DNA of 64,000 bases from Jatrophihabitans telluris (GTDB lineage: Bacteria; Actinomycetota; Actinomycetes; Mycobacteriales; Jatrophihabitantaceae), in contig NZ_CP097332.1 in assembly GCF_023516435.1 (NCBI RefSeq), positions 4,129,898-4,193,897 of the forward strand, in the 5' to 3' direction. How positions within the stretch are numbered: the stretch's first letter is position 1; every line of letters starts with the position of its first letter. Position numbers and translations under genes: made by a program. A model generated the notes under the pieces. That model saw nothing but the letters and a program-made list of their open reading frames with translations, did not search any database and had not been told where the DNA came from. Shown here one piece after another: positions 36,935-44,606 of this stretch.

Positions 36935-38225
36935 GGGTGGGCGCGAGCTCGGACAGCCGGCGGGCGAGGAACCGGCGCTCGGCGGCGTTGTCGACCAGCT
37001 CGAGCGCCAGGCGATACTGCTCAGCGGCCTCGGCAGAGCGGCCTAGCTGCCGGAACAGATCAGCTTTGACGGCCGGGTAGTAGTGGTATCTGGCGAGCAC
37101 CCCCTGCTCGGCCGGGGAGAGGGAGGCCAGGGCGGCCAGCCCGGCTGCAGCACCGTCCATCATCGACACGGCCACCGCCCGATTCAGGGCGACCACCGGG
37201 CTCGGCCACACGACGAGGAGGAGGTCGTACAGTCCGACGATCTGGCGCCAGTCGGTGTCCTCGGCGCGCGGGGCCTCGGCGTGCAACGCCGCGATGGCGG
37301 CCTGCAGCGCGAACCGTCCAGGCCGACCACCGGTGCGCAAGGCCACCACGAGCAACGCGCGTCCCTCCTCGATCAGGGCGCGATTCCAGCGCCGACGGTC
37401 CTGATCAGCGATGAGGACCAGTTCGCCGGCGGCGTCGGTCCGGGCCGGGGCCCGCGCCTCGTCCACGAGCATGAGCGCGAGCAACCCCTTCGCCTCGGCC
37501 TCGTCCGGCATGAGCCGCACCACCATGCGCGCAAGCGAGACGGAGCGATCGGTGAGTTCCGGGCGGTGCAGGCGATCCCCCACGCTCGCGGTGTGCCCGG
37601 TGGTGAAGACCAGATGCAGCACGGTGAGCACGGCGTCGAGGCGATCCGGGAGCTCGGAGGCGGCAGGCACCCGGTACGGGATCCGGGCCGCGGAGATCTT
37701 CTTCTTGGCCCTGGTCACCCGAGCCGCCATCGTCGGCTCGGAGACCAGGAAGGCCCGAGCGATCTCAGCCGTGGTCAGACCGCACAGCATCCGCAGCGTC
37801 AGGGCGACCTGCGCCTCTCGCGCCAAGGCCGGGTGACAGCAGGTGAAGATCAACCGCAGCCGGTCGTCGGGGATCGTTGCGTCCGAGTCCGCTGCCCCGG
37901 GGACGCCGTCATCCACTCGAGCCTCGCTCTCGGTCAGCAGCGGCAGCTTCTGTCGCAACGAGGCCCGGCGCCGCAGATCGTCCAGCGCTCGCCGTCGCGC
38001 CGTCGTGGTCAGCCACGCCCCGGGACGGTCCGGAATCCCATCGCGCGGCCAGGTGTCCAGCGCGCGGACAAAGGCGTCCTGCGTGCATTCCTCGGCCAGC
38101 TCGAGATCACCGGTATAGGCCGCGATCGCGGCAAGCACCCGGCCCCATTCGTCGCGATACGCGGCCGCAACCGCCGTCCGGACCTCGTTATCGGGGTCCG
38201 GACGGTCGGCGCGGCTGGGTTGCAC
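36930..38225 (-). CDS. ECF42-family RNA polymerase sigma factor
   Basis: This 431-aa protein has sigma region 2 (about 15-80: EEWGRV-like AYRDEWGRVLAAIAAYTGDL, DAFVRALDTWP, RPGAWLTTTARRRALD) and sigma region 4 (about 125-185: LTLRMLCGLTTAEIARAFLV). A long C-terminal TPR-like extension with DUF6596 features (residues 190-431, LLALMLVDEARAPAR, PSPVVALNRAVAVSM, AAEQYRLALEL) is the hallmark of group ECF42. The DGPF-motif gene immediately upstream on the same strand is its usual partner. The last Arg and TGA are encoded by a GTTGAGG repeat copy. Confidence 0.93.
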   Translation of the reverse strand: MQPSRADRPDPDNEVRTAVAAAYRDEWGRVLAAIAAYTGDLELAEECTQDAFVRALDTWPRDGIPDRPGAWLTTTARRRALDDLRRRASLRQKLPLLTESEARVDDGVPGAADSDATIPDDRLRLIFTCCHPALAREAQVALTLRMLCGLTTAEIARAFLVSEPTMAARVTRAKKKISAARIPYRVPAASELPDRLDAVLTVLHLVFTTGHTASVGDRLHRPELTDRSVSLARMVVRLMPDEAEAKGLLALMLVDEARAPARTDAAGELVLIADQDRRRWNRALIEEGRALLVVALRTGGRPGRFALQAAIAALHAEAPRAEDTDWRQIVGLYDLLLVVWPSPVVALNRAVAVSMMDGAAAGLAALASLSPAEQGVLARYHYYPAVKADLFRQLGRSAEAAEQYRLALELVDNAAERRFLARRLSELAPTR

Positions 38226-38240
38226 GGGGCTGCAAGCGGA

Positions 38241-38582
38241 TCAGTTGAAGACCATGATCGGCCGTACCTCGACGCCGCCGAAGCGCGCCGGACACAGCTT
38301 GCTGATCGCCAGTGCCTGGTCGAGGTCGTCCGCCTCGATGAGGTAGTAGCCGCCCAGCGCTTCCTTGGATTCGACGAACGGCCCATCGGTGACCACGTCA
38401 CCCCGGATGGTGGTCGCCGTCGAGTTGGGCTGCAGGGCGTTGCCCCCGAGGAGCTTGCCGCCCAGGCTTTCCACCTGGCCGGGGAAGCGATTGTGCGCTT
38501 CCATCACCTCTCCGAAGACCTGCTCGCCGCCGTTGGCGTAGCCGGCTTCGTCTTCGTAGATCAGGATCAGGTACTGCGCCAT
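38241..38582 (-). CDS. YCII-related (DGPF) domain protein
   Basis: This 113-aa ferredoxin-like-fold protein has the family signature TDGPFVESKEALGGYYLIEA and the start MAQYLILIYEDEA. YCII/DGPF proteins are routinely encoded next to ECF41/ECF42 sigma genes and are thought to be part of the signal or its target; the chemistry is unknown. It is 15 bp upstream of the ECF42 gene and co-transcribed with it. Confidence 0.92.
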   Translation of the reverse strand: MAQYLILIYEDEAGYANGGEQVFGEVMEAHNRFPGQVESLGGKLLGGNALQPNSTATTIRGDVVTDGPFVESKEALGGYYLIEADDLDQALAISKLCPARFGGVEVRPIMVFN

Positions 38583-38705
38583 GGTGTTCTCCTTCGCCGT
38601 GAGGCTCGGTTTGGGTTTCTGACACTGGGACGACGAACGGACCGCTCCGAATCGACAGCGCGGTGCAAAATTCTTCGAGGACGAGCCTGGCAGCAGCGGA
38701 CGCCC

Positions 38706-38757
38706 GCAACAAGGGCAACGTCAACGCCGGATCGCCCGCAACAAGGGCAACGTCAAC
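38706..38757 (-). repeat. Intergenic repeat array F (2 copies)
   Basis: Two copies of the variant GCAACAAGGGCAACGTCAAC at 38706-38725 and 38738-38757, 32 bp apart, lie in the divergent promoter gap just 18 bp before the LLM oxidoreductase start. Confidence 0.9.
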
Positions 38758-38775
38758 GCGGGATAGCCTGGCGAT

Positions 38776-39708
38776 ATGAAGCTGCGCATCTTCACCGAAC
38801 CCCAGCAGGGCGCCAGTTACGCCGACCTGCTGGCAGTGGCCCAGGCGACCGAACAGCTCGGCTTCGACGCTTTCTTCCGGTCTGACCACTACCTGCGGAT
38901 GGGCGAGGGCTCCGGGCTGCCCGGACCGTCCGACGCCTGGATCAGCCTTGCCGGGCTGGCTCGCGAGACCTCCCGGATCCGTCTCGGGACGCTCGTGTCT
39001 CCGGCGACCTTCCGGCTACCCGGCCCCTTCGCGATTGCGCTCGCGCAGGTCGACGAGATGTCCGGTGGACGGATCGAGCTCGGCCTGGGCTCCGGTTGGT
39101 TCGAGCAGGAACACGGCGCGTACGGCATCCCGTTTCCGGACCTGGCCACCCGTTTCGATGTGTTCAGCGAGCAATTGGCCATCATCGACGGCCTGTGGCG
39201 GACGCCGGCCGAACAGCGCTACAGCTTCGCCGGCGAGCACTACACACTCGCCGATGCGCCCGCGCTGCCCAAGCCGGTGCAGTTCCCGCGACCGCCGATC
39301 ATCCTGGGCGGGGCGGGAAAGTCGCGCTCGGCGGCACTGGCCGCACGGTATGCCGACGAGTACAACTCCGGCTTCGCCCCGGTCGAACGGGTCGCGGAGG
39401 TCTTCGGCCGAGTGCGGACTGCGGTCGCCGACTTCGGCCGGGAGGCGGACACCATGACCTACTCGATCGCCCAGACCACCGTCGTCGGCAGGACGGAGGC
39501 CGAAGTCGGACAGCGGGCCGATGCCATCGGGCGGGGCGTGGAGGATTTGCGCAGTACCGCGCTCGCCGGCAGCCCCGACGAAATCGTGGACCAGATCGGC
39601 CGCTACGCCGCGATAGGTGCCTCGACGGTCTACCTCCAGATCATGGACCTGTCAGACCTCGATCAGTTGGAGCTGCTGGCCTCCGCCGTCCTCCCCCAAC
39701 TCACCTAA
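38776..39708 (+). CDS. LLM-class F420-dependent oxidoreductase
   Basis: This 310-aa TIM-barrel oxidoreductase of the luciferase-like family has an N-terminal strand KLRIFTEPQQGASYADLL, GFDAFFRSDHYLRM with the F420-contacting His, RIRLGTLVSPATFRLPGPF, GRIELGLGSGWFEQEHGAYG and PRPPIILGGAGKSRS. These are typical of the TIGR03560-like F420-dependent subgroup. The substrate is unknown. The start ATG 38776 lies close behind array F with no clear ribosome site. Confidence 0.88.
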   Translation: MKLRIFTEPQQGASYADLLAVAQATEQLGFDAFFRSDHYLRMGEGSGLPGPSDAWISLAGLARETSRIRLGTLVSPATFRLPGPFAIALAQVDEMSGGRIELGLGSGWFEQEHGAYGIPFPDLATRFDVFSEQLAIIDGLWRTPAEQRYSFAGEHYTLADAPALPKPVQFPRPPIILGGAGKSRSAALAARYADEYNSGFAPVERVAEVFGRVRTAVADFGREADTMTYSIAQTTVVGRTEAEVGQRADAIGRGVEDLRSTALAGSPDEIVDQIGRYAAIGASTVYLQIMDLSDLDQLELLASAVLPQLT

Positions 39709-39743
39709 CCCCACCCCGACCCCGCACCCCGACCGCCCTCCGC

Positions 39744-39789
39744 GGCCTCCGCCCTCCGGCTTTCGCGGCCTCCGCCCTCCGGCTTTCGC
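39744..39789. repeat. 23-bp tandem direct repeat
   Basis: Two adjacent identical 23-bp units (39744-39766 and 39767-39789, GGCCTCCGCCCTCC...TTTCGC) lie downstream of the LLM gene and run into the palindrome at 39783. Confidence 0.85.
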
Positions 39790-39840
39790 GGCCCGGGTAC
39801 TCGATTTTTCGCGAAAATCTGAGTATTCGGGCCGCGAAAG
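39783..39840. terminator. Long imperfect palindrome between convergent genes
   Basis: Outer 12-bp arms CTTTCGCGGCCC and GGGCCGCGAAAG (39783-39794 / 39829-39840) enclose GTACTC/GAGTAT arms and a core GATTTTTCGCGAAAATC. Its position between convergent LLM and serA genes fits a bidirectional terminator or a REP-like element. Confidence 0.65.
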
Positions 39841-39883
39841 CCGTCTTTGGGGGGGGTGGGGTGGGAGGAGGGGCGAGGGCGGG

Positions 39884-41098
39884 TTAGAAGACGACGCGGA
39901 GTTTGATGGTTTCGGGCATCGCGCGGATCTCGTCGACGATCTGCTGGGTGACTCCGCCGGCCGAGTCGGTCACCACGTATCCGACTTCGCCCCGGGTCCC
40001 GAGCAGCTGAGCCTCGACGTTGACGTGGTTGTCCGCGAGTAGTCCGTTGATCCGCGCCAGTACGCCGGGAACGTTGCGGTGCAGGTGAACCAGACGCAGG
40101 CTGCCTTCGCGCCGCGGCAGGTCCAGCCCGGGCAGGTTCACCGACAGCGCGGTGGACCCCTCGACCACGAAGTCCCGGAACTTGTTTGCGACGAACTGGC
40201 CGATGTCCTGCTGGGCCTCTTCGGTCGATCCGCCGATATGCGGGGTCAGGATCACGTTGGGCAGCCCGCGTAGCTCGGAGACGAACTCGTCACCGCGGCC
40301 CTTCGGCTCCACGGGGAAGACGTCCACTGCGGCTCCGACGATGTGGCCGGTCTCGACGTGGCGACGCAACGCCGCATAGTCCACCACGAAGCCCCGGGAC
40401 AGGTTCAGGAAGATGCTGCCCTCCCGCATCGCCGCGAACTCGGCTTCACCGAAGATGTTCTTGTTCTCCGGACGTCCGTCGACGTGCAGGGTGACGACAT
40501 CCGAGTCGTGCAGAAGCTCCTTGAGACTGGCGGCCCGGCGTGCGTTGCCCAGCGCCAACTTGTCGGTGGCGTCGTAGAAGAGGACCCGCATTCCCAGATT
40601 CTCGGCCAGCACCGACAGCTGAGTGCCGATGTTGCCGTAGCCGACGATGCCGAGTGTGCGGCCGCGCACCTCGTGGGCCCCGTCGGCGGATTTGTCCCAG
40701 ACTCCGGCATGCATGAGCGTGTTCTTCTCGCTCAGGCGCCGCGTCAGCGAGATCAGCTCGGCGATGGCGAGCTCGACGACACTGCGAGTGTTGGAAAAGG
40801 GAGCGTTGAACACGGTGACCCCGTGCGCGGTGGCCGAGAGCAGGTCGATCTGGTTCGTGCCGATGCAGAAGGCGCCGATGGCGATGAGGTTGGGCGCTGC
40901 CGCCAGCACCTTGTCGGTCACATGCGTCTTCGAACGGATGCCCAGCAGATTGACGTCGCCGATCGCCGCGATCAACTCGTCCTCGTCGTAGGCGCGATCG
41001 GCGGAAACGACCTCGAACCCCGCCGACTGCAGGACCTCCACCGCATCGGGGTGAATTTGTTCGAGCAGCAGGACGCGAATCGGCTTGTGTGCGGTCAC
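39884..41098 (-). CDS. serA: D-3-phosphoglycerate dehydrogenase, short ACT form
   Basis: This is the first enzyme of serine synthesis (3-phosphoglycerate to 3-phosphohydroxypyruvate). At 404 aa it is the E. coli-type form: substrate domain, NAD domain with GIVGYGNIGTQLSVLAENLG, catalytic NLSRGFVVD (Arg), AVDVFPVEP (Glu) and LTPHIGGSTEEAQ (His), and a C-terminal ACT domain (about 335-404, LVHLHRNVPGVLARINGLLA) for serine feedback. Most actinobacteria use a form of about 530 aa with an extra intervening domain, so this copy may be an alternative or transferred isozyme. Confidence 0.93.
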   Translation of the reverse strand: MTAHKPIRVLLLEQIHPDAVEVLQSAGFEVVSADRAYDEDELIAAIGDVNLLGIRSKTHVTDKVLAAAPNLIAIGAFCIGTNQIDLLSATAHGVTVFNAPFSNTRSVVELAIAELISLTRRLSEKNTLMHAGVWDKSADGAHEVRGRTLGIVGYGNIGTQLSVLAENLGMRVLFYDATDKLALGNARRAASLKELLHDSDVVTLHVDGRPENKNIFGEAEFAAMREGSIFLNLSRGFVVDYAALRRHVETGHIVGAAVDVFPVEPKGRGDEFVSELRGLPNVILTPHIGGSTEEAQQDIGQFVANKFRDFVVEGSTALSVNLPGLDLPRREGSLRLVHLHRNVPGVLARINGLLADNHVNVEAQLLGTRGEVGYVVTDSAGGVTQQIVDEIRAMPETIKLRVVF

Positions 41099-41209
41099 GG
41101 CGCCAGTCTACGGGGGCCTCCGGTCGCGATATCCGTCCAGTTTCAACGGCCTACAGCCGCAGCCGCCCGAGGGCGGGACGCGCTGCGCAGCCATGGGGCG
41201 GCCGCACGC

Positions 41210-41485
41210 TCAGCGCCGTCGCGCGAGCCGGTCGTTGCCGAAGCGGCGGTACAACGCGAGCAGGATGACGGAACCGATCACCGAACCGAAGATGCCGCTG
41301 ACCTGCAGGCCGCCCTCACCTTTGTCGTGGCCGATGAGGTAGCCCAGAAAGCCCCCGACGAACGAGCCGATCATGCCGAGGACGGCCGTCAGCCAGAATC
41401 CGAGCCGGGTCCGACCCGGTACGAGCAGGCGCGCAATGGCCCCGGCGACCAGTCCGAGCAGGAAGAACGCGATGACGTTGCTCAT
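41210..41485 (-). CDS. GlsB/YeaQ/YmgE family stress membrane protein
   Basis: This 91-aa small membrane protein with three hydrophobic segments (VIAFFLLGLVAGAIARLLV, GFWLTAVLGMIGSFVGGFLG, IFGSVIGSVILLALY) and the family glycine pattern is of the transglycosylase-associated/YeaQ type. Members are stress-induced inner-membrane proteins of unknown mechanism. The start is ATG 41485 (MSNVIAFF); the frame is open upstream but non-family. It is divergent from the MarR gene, whose operator lies about 110 bp away. Confidence 0.88.
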   Translation of the reverse strand: MSNVIAFFLLGLVAGAIARLLVPGRTRLGFWLTAVLGMIGSFVGGFLGYLIGHDKGEGGLQVSGIFGSVIGSVILLALYRRFGNDRLARRR

Positions 41486-41594
41486 CGGGCAATGTTCTCC
41501 CATCCCCCGGCTCTCGCACGAGCCCGCACGGTCATCCCGAGACCGGGCCGGCCGACGCACTTTTGTGATGTCACAAAGTCGCCCCGCTCGCTAC

Positions 41595-41616
41595 ATTATT
41601 GTGGGCCCACAGTAAT
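41595..41616. promoter_or_regulatory. 22-bp MarR-type palindromic operator
   Basis: A 22-bp palindrome has a perfect GTGGGCCCAC core and ATTATT/AGTAAT flanks, with one mismatched pair overall. It is the only A/T-flanked perfect core in the region and lies 38 bp before the MarR ATG, as expected for autorepression. Confidence 0.75.
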
Positions 41617-41654
41617 AGGGCGGTTCCTATCAGTAACGAACGATCGGTGGCACC

Positions 41655-42134
41655 ATGTCCGAGCCCCGCTGGCTGAACCCCCACGAGCAGCACTCATGGC
41701 GCACCTTCATCGAAGGCTTCCGGGCGCTGGTCGACGTCCTCGATCGTGAACTTCAGGCCGACAGCGGGCTCTCGCACGCCTACTACGAAATCCTGATCCC
41801 GTTGTCGGAGCACCCCGACCGGTCGATGCGCATGAGCGAGCTCGCCGACATCACCCGCTCCTCGCGGAGCCGCCTCTCCCATGCCGTGTCACGACTGGAG
41901 GAACGGGGCTGGGTTCAGCGGGTCGAGTGCGAGACGGACAAGCGCGGCCAGCTCGCCCAGCTGACCGATACGGGCTTCGCCGTCGTGGCCGCCGCGGCCC
42001 CACCGCACGTGGCCACCGTGCGCAAGTACCTGATCGACCAGCTCACGCCCGACCAGCTCACAACGATGGGCGAGATCGGCGAGATCATGCTGGCCACCAG
42101 TGCGGCCAGCGACCTGCCCCCGCGGCGGTCTTGA
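41655..42134 (+). CDS. MarR family transcriptional regulator
   Basis: This 159-aa winged-helix regulator has ALVDVLDRELQADSGLSHAY, MRMSELADITRSSRSRLSHA (recognition helix region) and DKRGQLAQLTDTGFAVVAAA (wing). No cysteine resembling a redox sensor is present. A ligand such as a phenolic compound or drug is typical for the family. Likely targets are itself and the divergent YeaQ-like gene through the operator at 41595-41616. No efflux pump is adjacent. Confidence 0.9.
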   Translation: MSEPRWLNPHEQHSWRTFIEGFRALVDVLDRELQADSGLSHAYYEILIPLSEHPDRSMRMSELADITRSSRSRLSHAVSRLEERGWVQRVECETDKRGQLAQLTDTGFAVVAAAAPPHVATVRKYLIDQLTPDQLTTMGEIGEIMLATSAASDLPPRRS

Positions 42135-42217
42135 CGTCCCCACGCGGCCGACGACACCCGCTACCCCCGTATCGGCAAATCTGCGGAAAACGCTAGATAG
42201 CCGGATACAGTCCCGTC

Positions 42218-43420
42218 ATGGATCCCGTCCGCAATCCCTACGCCCCAGGTGCAGGCCGACGCCCTCCTGAGCTCGCCGGTCGGTCGGCCGAACTCCAGGC
42301 CTTCGATGTCGTGCTGCAACGGGTTGCGCGCGGCCGCTCCGAACGGTCGATCGTGCTCACCGGGCTGCGCGGAGTCGGTAAGACGGTGCTGCTCAACGCG
42401 CTGCGCTCGGCCGCGGTCCGCGCCGGGTGGGGAACGGGCAAGTTCGAGGCCCGGCCGGATGTCTCCCTGCGCCGCCCGCTGGCCGCGGCGCTGCATCTGG
42501 CGGTGCGCGAGCTCAACAGTGCCGATCACGAGGGCACCGAGCACGTGCTCGGCGTCCTGAAGTCCTTCGCCCTGAAGTCCCGGCCCGAGGCCAGACTCCG
42601 GGACCGCTGGCAACCGGGCATCGAGGCGCCGGCGGTAGCGGGACGGGCGGACTCGGGCGACATCGAGATCGATCTGGTCGAGCTCTTCGCCGATGCAGCC
42701 GGGCTGGCCGCCGACACCGGACGTGGGATCGCGCTGTTCATCGACGAGATGCAGGATCTCGGCGCGGACGACGTCTCCGCGTTGTGCGCGGCCTGTCACG
42801 AACTCAGTCAGACCGGTCAGCCCCTGGTCATCGTCGGCGCCGGCTTGCCGCACCTGCCGAGCGTGCTGTCGGCCAGCAAGTCATACAGCGAGCGCCTGTT
42901 CCGCTACGCCCGGATCGACCGGCTCGAACCGGACTCGGCCGAGGCCGCCCTGCGCGCTCCGGCTCGCGAGGAGGGAGCCGATTTCACCGATGGCGCGCTG
43001 TCGGAGCTCTACCGGCTCACCGGCGGCTATCCCTACTTCGTGCAGGCCTACGGCAAGGCGGCCTGGGACGCCGCGGTCACGGAGCGGATCACCGAGGCCG
43101 ACGTCGCGATTGCCGCGCCCGAGGCCGAGGCCGAGTTGGCGGTCGGGTTCTTCGGTTCACGCTACGAGCGCGCGACGCCGGCCGAGCGGGAATACCTGCG
43201 AGGGATGGCCGAGGCGATGCCGGACGAGGGCACCGGCGCCACGGTCACCGTCTCCACCGGCAGGGTTGCCGAACTCCTCGGACGCAAACCCCAGTCGTTG
43301 TCGCCCGCACGGGATGCCCTGGTGAAGAAGGGCCTGGTGTACTCCGGCGAGCGGGGCCAGATCGCGTTCACCGTGCCGCATTTCGAGCGATATCTCCGAC
43401 ACCAGCGCAGCGACGGATAG
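42218..43420 (+). CDS. AAA/STAND-type ATP-binding protein
   Basis: This 400-aa ATPase of the archaeal-ATPase/Orc1-Cdc6-like group has Walker A LTGLRGVGKTVLLNAL (about residue 48-63), Walker B IALFIDEMQDL (about 170-180), sensor segment LVIVGAGLPHLPSVLS, a lid region LYRLTGGYPYFVQAYGKAAW and a C-terminal winged-helix (ATVTVSTGRVAELLGRKP, LVKKGLVYSGERGQIAFTVP). Such proteins act as DNA-binding or signalling ATPases; the role is unknown. The start is ATG 42218. It lies upstream of the MNIO cassette on the same strand with a gap of about 180 bp. Confidence 0.82.
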   Translation: MDPVRNPYAPGAGRRPPELAGRSAELQAFDVVLQRVARGRSERSIVLTGLRGVGKTVLLNALRSAAVRAGWGTGKFEARPDVSLRRPLAAALHLAVRELNSADHEGTEHVLGVLKSFALKSRPEARLRDRWQPGIEAPAVAGRADSGDIEIDLVELFADAAGLAADTGRGIALFIDEMQDLGADDVSALCAACHELSQTGQPLVIVGAGLPHLPSVLSASKSYSERLFRYARIDRLEPDSAEAALRAPAREEGADFTDGALSELYRLTGGYPYFVQAYGKAAWDAAVTERITEADVAIAAPEAEAELAVGFFGSRYERATPAEREYLRGMAEAMPDEGTGATVTVSTGRVAELLGRKPQSLSPARDALVKKGLVYSGERGQIAFTVPHFERYLRHQRSDG

Positions 43421-43562
43421 CGAACGCCCACACGGGCGCGGGCCAAATCAACTATCAAATCCAGCTCAAGTCCCGTGCATTCCTCGGGCGTTGGGGTAAT
43501 ACCCAGAGTGCAAGGCCGTGACGGCCGAGATCATCGTCGATCTCCCGCTCGCCCTCACCGGC

Positions 43563-43585
43563 CCGGAGCCTGGCTCCGGCCTTTT
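43563..43585 (+). terminator. Hairpin with T-run before the Cys/Gly-tail gene
   Basis: CCGGAGC-CTG-GCTCCGG (43563-43579) is followed by CCTTTT. It sits 17 bp before the ATG chosen for the next gene, so it is either a terminator for upstream transcription or an attenuator in the leader of the MNIO operon. Confidence 0.45.
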
Positions 43586-43601
43586 GAAGGGATTGTGGGC
43601 A

Positions 43602-44606
43602 ATGATCAGAAACCTCGTCAGTGCACCCGACAGTGCGCACCTCACCGCCGCACAGGCGGCACCCGCCACCTGGGGCATCTCGGGCCCCGACTTCCTCCGG
43701 CTGCTCATCGCCCTCGGCGTGCTGGCCACGATCATCGCCGGGTTGATCACCATCACCGCCAGCCGAAGCCTGGGCGCCCCGCTCGCTCCCCTCGGACCCA
43801 CCGAGCTGGCCCTTGTCACGCGCGGGACGACCGGCGGCACTTCCGGCGGTGACTATCTCGCTGTGACGGTGGCCGTGGCCCAGCTGCGTTCGGGCGGCTG
43901 GATCGACGAGAACGGCGCTACCGAGGCGGCGGGGCCGGGGGGCGAGACCGACCGGCTGACCCGCGCGGTCTACCGCGAGATCGCCGCCGCCGGGCGCTTG
44001 CCGGGAATCAGCACGATGGCCGCCGCGGAGAACGTGCGCGCGACGACCGCGCAATTGCGGGACGAACTCGTGAAGCTGGGCTGGCTCTACAGCGCGCAAC
44101 AGCGACGTCGACAGCGGACCGCGGCCTGGCCCGTCGGGCTTGTGCTCATCCTCGCCGTTGCCCGCCTGGCGGCCGGGGTCCACAACCATCGTCCGGTCGG
44201 CTATCTCGTGCTGGTCACCCTGGCCCTGGTCGTTGCCGGCGGGCTGATCTCGCTCGCGGGCCCGAAACATCCGCGGCCGGCGGCCCGTGAGCTCGGCCGG
44301 CTGCGCGAGCACAACCGCCACCTGGCCCCGTCCAACTCCCCGGCGTTCGCCAGCTACGGGCCACAGGCCGTCGCGCTCGCGCTCGGCCTCTACGGCGCAG
44401 GGGTGTTGTGGCAGGCCGATCCCGCTCTCGCCGAAGCGACCGATCTGAGCCTGCAGCCGACGGGCGGCTGGCTGGGTAGCGCGTCCGGCTGGGTCGGCGG
44501 CTCCTCCAGTTGGACGGGCGGGTCGTCCTGCGGGGGCGCGAGCGGGAGCGGCGGCGGGTGCGGGGGCGGCGGCGGGTGCGGCGGCGGAGGCGGGTGCGGC
44601 GGATGA
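43602..44606 (+). CDS. TIGR04222-like membrane protein with Cys/Gly-rich C-terminal tail (putative RiPP-type substrate)
   Basis: The protein (334 aa from ATG 43602) has an N-terminal transmembrane helix (FLRLLIALGVLATIIAGLIT), a cytosolic domain with PLGPTELALVTRG...GDYLAVTVAVAQLRSGGWI like the TIGR04222 family, two more helices (VGLVLILAVARLAAGV; YLVLVTLALVVAGGLISLAG), a linker, and a striking tail of Gly/Ser/Trp then SSCGG...GGGCGGGGGCGGGGGCGG. Four cysteines are spaced C-x9-C-x5-C-x5-C-GG. ATG 43602 has GAAGGGA 9 nt upstream; GTG 43518 is an alternative adding 28 residues. The stop overlaps the MNIO gene (ATGA). The tail resembles a modifiable peptide core; that it is modified is inferred. 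Confidence 0.85.
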   Translation: MIRNLVSAPDSAHLTAAQAAPATWGISGPDFLRLLIALGVLATIIAGLITITASRSLGAPLAPLGPTELALVTRGTTGGTSGGDYLAVTVAVAQLRSGGWIDENGATEAAGPGGETDRLTRAVYREIAAAGRLPGISTMAAAENVRATTAQLRDELVKLGWLYSAQQRRRQRTAAWPVGLVLILAVARLAAGVHNHRPVGYLVLVTLALVVAGGLISLAGPKHPRPAARELGRLREHNRHLAPSNSPAFASYGPQAVALALGLYGAGVLWQADPALAEATDLSLQPTGGWLGSASGWVGGSSSWTGGSSCGGASGSGGGCGGGGGCGGGGGCGG

